Assembly: GCA_964641715.1 (NCBI GenBank)
Contig: CAZXMB010000056.1
Coordinates: forward strand, 1-17,548
DNA: 17,548 nt
Source: CAZXMB01 sp964641715
GTDB taxonomy: Bacteria > Desulfobacterota > BSN033 > UBA1163
Direction: 5' to 3'
The position numbers and the translations under genes were made by a program. Shown piece after piece: positions 7,325-14,670 of this stretch. Positions within the stretch are counted from its first letter, which is position 1, and each line of letters opens with the position of its first letter. The notes below the pieces were generated by a model that had not been told where the DNA came from, ran no database searches, and saw only the letters and a program-made list of their open reading frames with translations.

Positions 7325-8803
7325 CTATGGTATTTTGTTCTCGTCATTAAGATGCGGTTCATCGTTTTTAAACGGGCTACCATCTTTTAAAGACTGAAAA
7401 GGAAGATGGGCTTTATCTGAAGAGAAGACGGTATTCCCTTTTAAGACTTTATCATCGGGTCGAATCTTCTGGGAATTCCACTTTTCATTGTTATCAGCCC
7501 AATCAAGAGATGTATCGATGTATTTCACTGTGCTTTTACCAGCAATATTAAGTAACAGGAAAAGCAGGCTCCGCCTGAGGTTGACAGGAGAAACCCTTAA
7601 AAGAAATGGAACATGCCGAACGATCGAAGAGAAAGAATAAAACTCGCTTTGGACATGATGGTGTCCCTCGGCAAGCTCCTGGGGAGTCATGTTTTGGGGT
7701 TGAAATACGACGGTATGGTGGTCGTAATGGCTCCAATCGTAAGATATGATTCGCCCCTGATCTCTGAAACGCTTGTATATTCGTGTCCCAGGATAGGGCG
7801 TCAGAACATGTAAAGCCATCGTGGGAAGTTTGGTCCTCGCTAAAAATTCCAGGGTATCATCAAAAATGGCTTTTGTATCCGTATCAAATCCCAAAATAAT
7901 GGAGGGGTGAAACGCGATACCATTGTCCTGGACAATCTTAATCGCCTCCTCAGTTTCTTCTATGGATTTAAGCGTTTTTTTCATTCCCATCAGGCTTGAA
8001 GGCGATACAGACTCAAGCCCAAAGAATAAGGCTGCACAGCCCGAGAGGCGACATAATTTCAGCATCTCTTTGTCTTTCGCCAAGGAGATGGAACTTTGTC
8101 CTACCCATCCGATGCCCAGGGGTATCAAAGCTTCAAATAATTCTTTGGAATATTTCGGGTGTCCGGTGACGTTATCGTCTAAGATCAAAAACGTCTTTGA
8201 GCCGGATTGTTTGATATCCTCAACAACCATTGAAACCGGTCTATGCCTAATTTCCCTGCCGTAGAAATCTGTCACTGAACAAAATTCACACGCGTACGGA
8301 CACCCTCTGGTCGTCAATAGCCCTACGCAGTTGAATAGCGCCTTATCAATATGAAAATCTCGTCTTGGGAATGGATACCTTGAAAGATCAGGGACTGGTA
8401 CACGATAGAATCTCTGGAGGTTTCCCTTTCTAAAATCGTTGATGACATCTGCCCAACAGCCTTCTGCCTCTCCAATGACAACTGCATCGGCGTGCTGGAT
8501 GGCTTCTTGTGGCAGGATAGTAGGATGAATCCCACCGAGAACGACTTTGGAACCTCTTCGTCTAAACATATCGGATAATTGATAGCTTCTATTTGCTGTC
8601 GCAGTCATGCAAGAAATCCCAACCAGGTCGAAATGCAAAGAAAAATCTATCTCTCTGATTTCTTCATCTACAACGGTAATGTCAACATCATTTGGCGTCA
8701 GTGAGGCCAGAATATGTAGACCTAGTTGAGGTATCTTAAGAGCTTTTGGTACCTTTACCAATTTACCAAACTTACGGGAAGGTGAAACCAATAAGAGTTT
8801 CAT
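7325..8803 (-). CDS. B12-binding-domain radical SAM protein
   Basis: From the preferred start this protein has 492 residues. Residues 1-130 form a Rossmann-like B12-binding-type domain (VVLGGIHPT at 87-95). The radical SAM core follows, with the [4Fe-4S] motif C168-x3-C172-x2-C175 (GCPYACEFC). A carboxy-terminal region of about 130 residues has hydrophobic stretches and is of unknown role. The ATG at 8803 was chosen over an upstream one at 8851 because GAGGG lies 8 bases before it, and because MKLLLVSPS is the usual start of this family. Proteins of this class methylate or rearrange unreactive carbons in lipids or natural products. The substrate cannot be told, and no biosynthetic partners are adjacent. 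Confidence 0.88.
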   Translation of the reverse strand: MKLLLVSPSRKFGKLVKVPKALKIPQLGLHILASLTPNDVDITVVDEEIREIDFSLHFDLVGISCMTATANRSYQLSDMFRRRGSKVVLGGIHPTILPQEAIQHADAVVIGEAEGCWADVINDFRKGNLQRFYRVPVPDLSRYPFPRRDFHIDKALFNCVGLLTTRGCPYACEFCSVTDFYGREIRHRPVSMVVEDIKQSGSKTFLILDDNVTGHPKYSKELFEALIPLGIGWVGQSSISLAKDKEMLKLCRLSGCAALFFGLESVSPSSLMGMKKTLKSIEETEEAIKIVQDNGIAFHPSIILGFDTDTKAIFDDTLEFLARTKLPTMALHVLTPYPGTRIYKRFRDQGRIISYDWSHYDHHTVVFQPQNMTPQELAEGHHHVQSEFYSFSSIVRHVPFLLRVSPVNLRRSLLFLLLNIAGKSTVKYIDTSLDWADNNEKWNSQKIRPDDKVLKGNTVFSSDKAHLPFQSLKDGSPFKNDEPHLNDENKIP

Positions 8804-8864
8804 CACTACGCCCTCGTTTCTTACAAAAATATTTAGAGGGTGGCATCCCATCTAATGCAATATC

Positions 8865-8987
8865 GGGGGTTACCTCCCCCTGGGAGGAGTTTGAATATCC
8901 TTATTGATGCAGAGAGTAAGGTGGATGCTTTAGATACTGGGATAACCTACCCAAAGAGATTCTTCAGAATATGACTCGGGTTATCCC
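8865..8987. other. Intergenic stem-loops between the stomatin-like and radical SAM genes
   Basis: A 9-bp inverted repeat, GGGATAACC (8939-8947) and GGTTATCCC (8979-8987), overlaps the stomatin-like stop codon. A second inverted repeat of five G and five C lies at 8865-8880. Either could end minus-strand transcription, but neither has a T run, so their function is not established. Confidence 0.35.
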
Positions 8988-9739
8988 TTCTTTTGCAAGA
9001 ATGCTGTGAGTAAGTCTATCGGGAGAGGGAGGATCATCGTTGAGTTTTTCTCGGCCGAAATCTTCGTTATGGTCTGAAGGAACCGTAGATGCATGGCTGC
9101 AGGATAGACACTGATAATATTTGCTGCTTCAGCCAGCTTCTCTGCTGCCTGGGCCTCTCCCTCAGCATGGATGACCTTGGCCCGCCTCTCCCTCTCTGCC
9201 TCAGCCTGACGGGCAATGGCCCGCTGCATCTCGGTAGGAAGATCCACCTGTTTTGTCTCCACCAGGGAAACCTTGATTCCCCAAGGCTCCGCATGTTTGT
9301 CCAAGATGTCTTGGAGTTCGAGATTAATCTTGTCTCTTTCTGATAAGAGTTCGTCCAATTGGGATTGACCTATGACGCTCCTCAATGTTGTCTGGGCTAA
9401 TTGGGAAGTGGCGTAAAGGTAATTTTCAACTTCGACCACAGCCTTGTTAGGATCTAAGACGCGAAAGTAGACGACCGCATTGACCTTGATGGAGACGTTG
9501 TCACGGGTAACCACATCCTGAGGTGGAATCTCCAGCGCCACAGTCCTCAGGCTGATCCGGAGCAACTTGTCCACACCTGGAATGATGAAGATAAGTCCTG
9601 GCCCCTTGGCTCCGATCAGTCTCCCCAAGCGGAAGATAACGCCTCGCTCATATTCCCGCAGGATTTTGATGGCAGCGGCAGCAACGATAATGAGAAAGAG
9701 GATCAAAAATAAGATTGCTGCTGGCGAGATCCCAGCCAT
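8981..9739 (-). CDS. SPFH/band-7 membrane protein (slipin, stomatin-like)
   Basis: This 252-residue protein has one amino-terminal membrane segment (residues 7-24) followed by REYERGVIFRLGR, the classic start of the stomatin/slipin band-7 domain. The domain runs to about residue 180 and is followed by an Ala/Glu-rich coiled coil (about 180-215) that drives oligomerisation. Length is normal for bacterial slipins. Such proteins form membrane rings linked to microdomain organisation and to proteolysis by NfeD-type partners. No nfeD gene is adjacent, which is unusual for this family. The ATG at 9739 follows AAAGGAAA. A small Cys-containing gene lies upstream in the same direction at 89-base spacing. 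Confidence 0.92.
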   Translation of the reverse strand: MAGISPAAILFLILFLIIVAAAAIKILREYERGVIFRLGRLIGAKGPGLIFIIPGVDKLLRISLRTVALEIPPQDVVTRDNVSIKVNAVVYFRVLDPNKAVVEVENYLYATSQLAQTTLRSVIGQSQLDELLSERDKINLELQDILDKHAEPWGIKVSLVETKQVDLPTEMQRAIARQAEAERERRAKVIHAEGEAQAAEKLAEAANIISVYPAAMHLRFLQTITKISAEKNSTMILPLPIDLLTAFLQKKG

Positions 9740-9828
9740 AAGGTTGTTTCCTTTCCAAATCTTTTATCAGTATCAGGATTCATCTTAAAGCGTTTGCTCA
9801 AGAGGATCTAACTGTATTCCTTACCCTT

Positions 9829-10056
9829 TCACTTAGTCCTCGATTCTTTGTGGGGCCAAAACGGGCATTTGCCTGCTCCCCGTACTTCTTCCATGTCCAC
9901 TAAGCCTCCCAATTCTTTTCGGCAGTTCAAAGTGTCTGTGACAACCATGTATGGGCAGTTACTTTCACAGAGGATTCTTGGGGGAGAGAATTTGAAAAGA
10001 TCATGAGTCCATTCAACTCTTTCTAAATTGTTCGCCTTTCTATTCAAAACCTTCAT
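9829..10056 (-). CDS. Small four-cysteine hypothetical protein
   Basis: I do not recognise this 75-residue protein. It has four cysteines (C30, C34, C45, C64), two of which lie in CP dipeptides (NCPY, KCPF). This suggests a zinc or iron-sulfur site or redox cysteines. It has no signal peptide or membrane segment. The ATG at 10056 has AAGAGG close by and GAGGTG further upstream, both plausible ribosome binding sites. It lies 89 bases ahead of the stomatin-like gene on the same strand. The regular Cys pattern and ribosome binding site argue for a real gene, but the function is unknown. Confidence 0.55.
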   Translation of the reverse strand: MKVLNRKANNLERVEWTHDLFKFSPPRILCESNCPYMVVTDTLNCRKELGGLVDMEEVRGAGKCPFWPHKESRTK

Positions 10057-10454
10057 GCCTCTTTCACCTCGTCCGTCAAATCTGTTCGTAAACCTTTTTC
10101 CAGAGCACTATACAGATTTCATTCCTTCCCACTTTACAGTGGCCCGGCGAACGATTACCTCCCGTCCCTAATCGACACCGCCCTCAACTTTGATTCTCTT
10201 CAGAACAATATGCCCTCTACTTCATTCTTTCGAAATGCAATTACCATTTTAACTTTTCCCTCCAACTGATTTGCTCGGTTACCCCATACCCCCTTGGCTT
10301 CTCACTATAAACCAAATAGAATGGTCTTGCCACCCCAAACCGCCTGTCTACTACGGGTAGATCGGTAACAGTTTGAAACAAAAGGATTTCTATTCCCCGA
10401 TGTAATGGGTGAAATAATACCCTTCTGCTTAGCCCCTTGGATTAGTATCAGGGA
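10057..10454 (-). other. 398-bp stretch without a confirmed gene; one coding-like open frame
   Basis: No gene with a proper start is visible. On the minus strand, a frame is open from 10441 to the TAA at 10241 (66 codons). Its predicted sequence has a protein-like composition (for example VVDRRFGVARPFYLVY), but there is no ATG and no ribosome binding site. It could be a remnant of a decayed gene or chance. Next to it, a 15-codon ATG frame (stop 10200-10202) has a GGAGGG site; it is too short to call. I see no terminator or promoter that I would defend. Confidence 0.3.
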
Positions 10455-10988
10455 CTATTCAACCTTTTCAGACAAAGTCAAAGTCTCTCGCTTAAGAGGA
10501 GAGGGGACGTAGACCAGGTTGACTTCTATCTTTCTAAGGGATTTTTCCTTAATAGCGTTCATTGGGATCGTGACGTCCAAAGAACCTTCGGTAATGCCTT
10601 CAGGCTGAAGAGCCTTCCAAAATGGCGAAACCTTCACAATTTTCTCTTCAGATTTATAAGGGATTGGCTTCCCAGCTTCATCCAAGTATTCGAGGGTGAC
10701 CGCCTGGATGTCCAGGATTTCTTTCGATTTGTTGGTGATCTTGATGTTACCCTTGAGGCTTGGCGTCTCAACGATCTCTTTGGAAGCTATGTTTACGGTC
10801 GTGACAACCTTAAGTTCGTTAAGCTCCACAAGAAAAGCCGGCCCCTTAACCTCAGCCTTCGGTGGGACCAAATTCTTAATGATTTGCTCTTGTGTGGGAG
10901 CCTCCACCTTCTTCTCTTCCTGAGTGCAACCCAAAAATCCAATGGCCAGACTTAATAATATAAATATGAAGATCTTTATGAAATGCAT
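10455..10988 (-). CDS. Putative outer-membrane or periplasmic lipoprotein
   Basis: This 177-residue protein starts with a lipoprotein-type signal peptide (MHFIKIFIFILLSLAIGFLGC). Cys21 is the predicted lipidated residue, although the preceding Phe-Leu-Gly is not the ideal lipobox. A charged linker is followed by a beta-rich domain from about residue 50 (KGNIKITNKSKEILDIQAV), which resembles Ig-like/FxLYD-type extracytoplasmic modules. The ATG at 10988 has AAGGGG 8 bases upstream. The gene stands alone, with a terminator-like hairpin upstream at 11112-11150 separating it from the region before. Function unknown; it is probably an envelope accessory protein. Confidence 0.75.
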   Translation of the reverse strand: MHFIKIFIFILLSLAIGFLGCTQEEKKVEAPTQEQIIKNLVPPKAEVKGPAFLVELNELKVVTTVNIASKEIVETPSLKGNIKITNKSKEILDIQAVTLEYLDEAGKPIPYKSEEKIVKVSPFWKALQPEGITEGSLDVTIPMNAIKEKSLRKIEVNLVYVPSPLKRETLTLSEKVE

Positions 10989-11106
10989 ACGATGTCCCCT
11001 TTCTTGGTTAGTGGTTAGTAGAAATATCAGACCCTTTGAACCCGTACCTCCTTTCCTTTTTTTGCCAGCTTTTGGTATACCCTGGTAAGAGGGCCTTCGA
11101 GACTTT

Positions 11107-11150
11107 ATAAAAAACCCGCAAAGAAGCTGGTTAGAGTTCTCTGCGGGTTT
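11107..11150 (-). terminator. Rho-independent terminator on the minus strand
   Basis: On the minus strand, AAACCCGCA (11150-11142) pairs with TGCGGGTTT (11120-11112), and the T run continues to six T. It lies downstream of the decayed gene at 11280-11663 and upstream of the lipoprotein gene, so it insulates the lipoprotein from read-through. Confidence 0.75.
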
Positions 11151-11279
11151 CTCTTGCGTCCAAAAAGGACTCTTTGCAACTAGATTTAGTCTTCTTATAT
11201 ACTATTCTCTGCTAAAAAGCAAGAAAAATCGTCATCTTGAGGAAGAACTCGCAAGGGTGGCAATGATGAATTGTGAATT

Positions 11280-11663
11280 CTAAACCGCGGATTTCTTGCC
11301 ACTATACGTACCTTCCAGAAAGGCACGATTTGATATTAAAACCTTAAGTGAGGCGAGGATCCTATCCAGTTTGTCTGTTGATAATAAAGGAACATAGCTT
11401 TGCCCATCTTATTACCAGAAACTCAACTGTTTTCTTTCGTTCCTAATCCTTTCCCCCTCCCGGATCTTGTAATCGAGGCAAAGGATAAGGTCTTAACAAA
11501 CCTTCTTTCCGTTTCCGTTCTGAAATGGGGTTTTGTAGCTTCCAAAATCTTTCTAAGCTGTTTCCAAGTCAAAATCCACGGTGGTTTCTCAGTATCAATG
11601 ATTAACACAAAATAAAATTCCTTGACCCCATCGGGGTGGTTAAGATAGTGGTATGCGGCCAGG
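11280..11663 (-). pseudogene. Decayed gene fragment of unknown function
   Basis: Two minus-strand frames together look like the end of one protein. The first (11663 to about 11490) encodes LAAYHYLNHPDGVKEFYFVL and PPWILTWKQLRKILEATK. The second, one frame over (about 11495 to the TAG at 11280), encodes DYKIREGERIRNERKQLSFW, then two adjacent TAA stops, then DGQSYVPLLSTDKLDRILAS. A frameshift plus tandem stops marks a pseudogene. Its upstream part is cut off by copy 2 of the 38-bp repeat at 11664. I do not recognise the family. Position next to a truncated methyltransferase makes a restriction-modification partner conceivable, but this is inference only. Confidence 0.5.
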
Positions 11664-11701
11664 TTGCGCTAACTACCAGATCATGGGCTAAAGAAGAAGG
11701 G
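11664..11701 (+). repeat. 38-bp dispersed direct repeat, copy 2
   Basis: This is the second copy of the repeat at 3743-3780, with 37 of 38 bases identical and sharp edges. It sits exactly at the point where the methyltransferase gene is broken, and it supplies that gene's last five codons and stop. On its other side lies the decayed gene fragment. Confidence 0.8.
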
Positions 11702-12166
11702 ACTTGCTTCTACGTTTGAAGTTCCACTACCGCACATAGGGTCAAGGACCACATCTCCAGATTGAATCCTTAAGATATTCAATATTCCTTTGATAAGCTG
11801 TGGGTGAAATTTGCCTCTATATGGAAAAAGCCCATGTGTAGCATAACCAATCGAGAAACTACCCTCTTTGAAATATGATTTAGTTGTTTCTGATCTTCCT
11901 TCCCAGATAACTGAGCTGTTGCTCGAACAAATGATATAATGGTGTGTAGGAATTTTATTAACGCTTTTAAAGAATGCTCCACGTTGAACAATTTCATCCT
12001 TCGTTAGAAATTGATGTTCATAGAAAGCAAATTCCAATTCAAAGACCTCAGAAGTATTGGGTAATAATTCATAATCTTTTGGTAATAAAAATGAGCTTAT
12101 TTTAGGTAAATCTGTTATTGAAATAGTTCCCAAAATTGGTTTCCCTTTCCTATTCAAGCCTACCAT
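11681..12166 (-). pseudogene. Truncated N6/N4 DNA methyltransferase
   Basis: The preserved part has about 155 native residues. YRGKFHPQLIKGIL is followed by the SAM-binding motif I, DPMCGSGT (residues 142-149), as in N6-adenine/N4-cytosine DNA methyltransferases. Right after GSGTSNVEAS the frame enters the 38-bp repeat, which adds PFFFSP and a TGA. The catalytic (D/N/S)PPY motif and the rest of the fold are missing, so it is not functional as a methylase. The ATG at 12166 was preferred because GGAGG precedes it; the frame also extends to a TTG at 12214. The DNA here is clearly more AT-rich than its neighbours, suggesting horizontal gain followed by disruption. Confidence 0.75.
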
Positions 12167-12271
12167 TTTGCCTCCATTTTTATTTAAAAAGCAGTCTATA
12201 TTAATCTTAATCAAAAATCAAACATTGTATTTTCCGAGGTATAATTATTAACATTTGCTTTTAGGTTATTA

Positions 12272-13432
12272 TTAGTAAAGACCGGCCCAGGTCAAGGTCC
12301 AGTCTCCGAATCGTTCGTTGACACGGTCCATGGCTTTTAGCAAATCCTCTTTCTTATCCCCCCTCTCAAAGAGGTCTCTTTGACACCACTCCTTTTTTAA
12401 TGAGGAAACCGTTACCCCCAGGAGTCGTATGGGTTTGGGATGGGAAAGGGACTCGAAGAGTTCAAGGCTGTGGCGAAATATCTCATTCCCGCTGTTCACC
12501 CCATGGGCAAGGGTCTTCTGTTTTGAGAAGGTAAAGAAATCTGAGTACCGGACGGTGATCGCAATCCTCTTTCCGTAAAACCCCTCCTTTCTCATCCTTC
12601 TCGATACTCTCTCCGAAAGTTGTAAAAGGACCTTTTTGATCATACCGGGATCAGAGGTGTCTTCTTCGAGGGTGACGCTATGGCCGATGGATTTCGCATC
12701 CTCCTCTTGATCAAAAGGGATGACCGGGCTTTCCTCCGATCCAAGACCCATTTCTTTGAGCCTTTCTCCGATCACTCCAAACCTTTTGGTTAAAGTCCAG
12801 ACAGGGACCTTTCCCAGCTGGCCACAGGTAAAGATACCCATCGAATTTAAGGCTTCTTCGAGCTTGGGCCCGATTCCATTGAGCTTCCCCACAGGAAGGT
12901 CCCTGAGGATCTCCTCCACCTCCTCTTTTCGGATCACCACCAGGCCATCGGGTTTTTTCAGCCGGCTTCCCAATTTGGCAAGCAATTTATTCGGGGCAAT
13001 CCCTATCGAACAGGTCAACCGCTCTTCTTTTCGGATTCTCTCTTTGATCAATTTGGCAATGTGAAAAGGGGATTTGAAGAGGAGCAAAGAATCGGAGATA
13101 TCGAGAAAGGCTTCATCAATCGATGCCACCTCCACCAGGGGAGTGTAATCTTTAAGAATAGAAAAGATTCGGGCCGCAGTCTCCGTATATTTGGAATGGT
13201 CCCCCTCTACGAGAATCAACCGAGGACATCTCCTTTTCGCCTCCGCCACGGACATCCCTGCGTGAATCCCGTAAGGTCTTGCCTCATAGGTGGCTGAGGT
13301 CACCACGCTCCGGGAAAGAGATCCACAAACCGCTGCAGGTTTTCCCCGCAAGGCAGGATCATCCCTCTGCTCCACTGAGATAAAAAAGGCATCCATGTCA
13401 ATGTGAAGAATAACTCTTTGGTCCATATTCAT
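12272..13432 (-). CDS. dinB: DNA polymerase IV (Y-family translesion polymerase)
   Basis: This 386-residue Y-family polymerase extends primers past damaged bases. It has the first catalytic motif HIDMDAFF (Asp12, Asp14), the second SIDEAFLD (Asp106, Glu107), helix-hairpin-helix residues around PVGKLNGIGPK, and the little-finger domain in the last third. Near the end QRDLF (351-355) is a beta-clamp-binding motif. Length is normal for DinB. Two ATGs are possible (codons 1 and 3) and neither has a clear ribosome binding site. It lies 83 bases after lexA on the same strand with no terminator between, so it is probably in the LexA-controlled lexA-dinB operon. Confidence 0.96.
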   Translation of the reverse strand: MNMDQRVILHIDMDAFFISVEQRDDPALRGKPAAVCGSLSRSVVTSATYEARPYGIHAGMSVAEAKRRCPRLILVEGDHSKYTETAARIFSILKDYTPLVEVASIDEAFLDISDSLLLFKSPFHIAKLIKERIRKEERLTCSIGIAPNKLLAKLGSRLKKPDGLVVIRKEEVEEILRDLPVGKLNGIGPKLEEALNSMGIFTCGQLGKVPVWTLTKRFGVIGERLKEMGLGSEESPVIPFDQEEDAKSIGHSVTLEEDTSDPGMIKKVLLQLSERVSRRMRKEGFYGKRIAITVRYSDFFTFSKQKTLAHGVNSGNEIFRHSLELFESLSHPKPIRLLGVTVSSLKKEWCQRDLFERGDKKEDLLKAMDRVNERFGDWTLTWAGLY

Positions 13433-13515
13433 TATTCAGTAGTCATTTGGTCATTCTGTTTTTAAATCCGAAGGAATATATCTTTTGATCCGAAATCCCC
13501 AATCCGCAATGGAAA

Positions 13516-14136
13516 TCAGATTTTCCTGAAAATCCCCACAACTTTCCCGATGATCGTGACCTTCTTCTCACCCTTTTTAACCACAATGGGTTCCATATTC
13601 GGGTTAGCCGGCTCCAAACGGATCAGATCACTTTTCATAAAAATCCTCTTGATCGTTGCCTCATCCTCAAGGAGGGCCACCACGATCTCTCCATTTTCCG
13701 CATTCGATTGGGGTCTGACCAGGGCGAAATCCCCATCCTGAATATGAGTATCGATCATACTGTCTCCCTGAACCCTGAGGAGGAAAACATCCTCTGATGA
13801 GACAAGACTCCGGTCGAGGTTGATATACCCCTCAACATTTTCAACGGCAAGGACAGGCTCCCCTGCCCTGACCCTTCCAATAATCGGAATGGGGAGAACT
13901 TCGCTCAAATGAGCTCGATGAAAATTCAGGATCTCAATTGCCCTCGAACCGTAAGGAGTTTTGCGGATATATCCCTTTCTTTGGAGGATATTTAGTTTTT
14001 TTTGAGAGCTCCTCGGGCTTTTTAGTCCAAAATGAGAGGATATCTCTCGAATTGTTGGGGGAAACCCTTTTTTAATAAAAAAATCCCTTAAAAAATCAAA
14101 TAGTTCCTTCTGTTTTTCCGTCAATTCATTTTTCAT
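13516..14136 (-). CDS. lexA: LexA repressor of the SOS response
   Basis: This 206-residue LexA represses SOS genes until RecA-assisted self-cleavage after DNA damage. The winged helix-turn-helix lies in residues 1-70. The cleavage site is Ala91-Gly92 (RVRAGEPV). The protease pair is Ser126 (GDSM) and Lys163 (ATIKRI), so all key residues are intact. The ATG at 14136 begins MKNELTEKQKELFDFL, the usual start of the family. Its promoter carries a perfect 18-bp palindrome that is probably its own operator. dinB follows downstream. Confidence 0.97.
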   Translation of the reverse strand: MKNELTEKQKELFDFLRDFFIKKGFPPTIREISSHFGLKSPRSSQKKLNILQRKGYIRKTPYGSRAIEILNFHRAHLSEVLPIPIIGRVRAGEPVLAVENVEGYINLDRSLVSSEDVFLLRVQGDSMIDTHIQDGDFALVRPQSNAENGEIVVALLEDEATIKRIFMKSDLIRLEPANPNMEPIVVKKGEKKVTIIGKVVGIFRKI

Positions 14137-14160
14137 TTCCTAATTCCCATTTCTTATTTT

Positions 14161-14178
14161 GGTATACATATGTATACC
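14161..14178. promoter_or_regulatory. Putative LexA operator (perfect 18-bp palindrome)
   Basis: GGTATACATATGTATACC is its own reverse complement. It lies 25 bases before the lexA start, immediately downstream of the predicted -10, which is where a repressor would block transcription. Autoregulation is universal for LexA; the assignment of this palindrome to LexA is inference. Confidence 0.7.
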
Positions 14179-14179
14179 T

Positions 14180-14206
14180 TTTATAACATAAAAAAAGAGA
14201 TGTCAA
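14180..14206 (-). promoter_or_regulatory. Sigma-70 promoter of lexA
   Basis: On the minus strand, a perfect -35 TTGACA (14206-14201) is followed after 15 bases by TATAAA (14185-14180). The spacer is short, but the -10 match is good and the palindromic operator follows directly. Confidence 0.65.
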
Positions 14207-14234
14207 GAAAAATATTTTATAAAATCTCCCCTCA

Positions 14235-14255
14235 CCCCTCTTTGCCAAAGAGGGG
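14235..14255. repeat. Perfect palindrome after hgcB, possible terminator
   Basis: CCCCTCTTT and AAAGAGGGG form a 9-bp perfect stem with a 3-base loop. It lies about 70 bases after the hgcB stop and before the lexA promoter. On the minus strand a TTTTAT run follows, so it may end hgc transcription. It also resembles widespread intergenic palindromic repeats. Confidence 0.5.
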
Positions 14256-14322
14256 TAAAGAGGAGGAAGTACCTGAAGCGGAATAAGGATTCCTTGGTAT
14301 TACTTGAACCAGATTCTTCTAT

Positions 14323-14658
14323 TTAACAGCAACTTGTTCGACTGGAATCTGAACATGACCCCGATTGCCCACCTGAAGGTTCAATGGTACAGCAGGAAGC
14401 TTTTTTCCTGCCGAGTTTTGAATTGATCACCGCAGCCGCACACCCCACCCCGGGCTGAACAGTTAAAGCTTCGACCGGACAATTCCTGGAACAGGCCCCG
14501 CACTCCATGCAGGCGTCCCGGTTGATAATCTCGGCTGTCCCATTGGTTAAACTCAACACAGCATGGGGACAGACAATCAAACACATTCCGCAACCCACGC
14601 ATTTTTTCTGATCGAGTCTTAAAGTCACCACATCTTTCAGATAGATTAGCTGATTCAT
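14323..14658 (-). CDS. hgcB: HgcB, ferredoxin partner for mercury methylation
   Basis: This 111-residue ferredoxin has two [4Fe-4S] motifs: C20-x2-C23-x2-C26-x3-C30 and C50-x2-C53-x2-C56-x3-C60. The second contains CMECGA, an HgcB hallmark. The conserved GVGCAAAVI (Cys73) and a terminal Cys-Cys (110-111) follow, as expected for HgcB, which reduces the HgcA corrinoid and is thought to deliver Hg(II). The tail is longer than the typical ~95 residues and carries an extra Cys-Cys pair (89-90) and Cys102. The start at 14658 has AAGGAG at 8-base spacing. It begins 12 bases after the hgcA stop, in one operon. The very Cys-rich tail is worth comparing with other HgcB proteins. Confidence 0.95.
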   Translation of the reverse strand: MNQLIYLKDVVTLRLDQKKCVGCGMCLIVCPHAVLSLTNGTAEIINRDACMECGACSRNCPVEALTVQPGVGCAAAVINSKLGRKKASCCTIEPSGGQSGSCSDSSRTSCC

Positions 14659-14670
14659 GATTCGAACTCC

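Noticed and set aside
7185..7397. Plus-strand open frame over the palindromes
   Set aside because: It runs through hairpins and antisense to the radical SAM carboxy terminus, has no ribosome binding site and no recognisable content.
10090..10170. Possible OsmC-like amino terminus (VIVRRATVKWEGM) on the minus strand
   Set aside because: Only about 19 codons lie between stops, with no start codon; the resemblance is too short to support.
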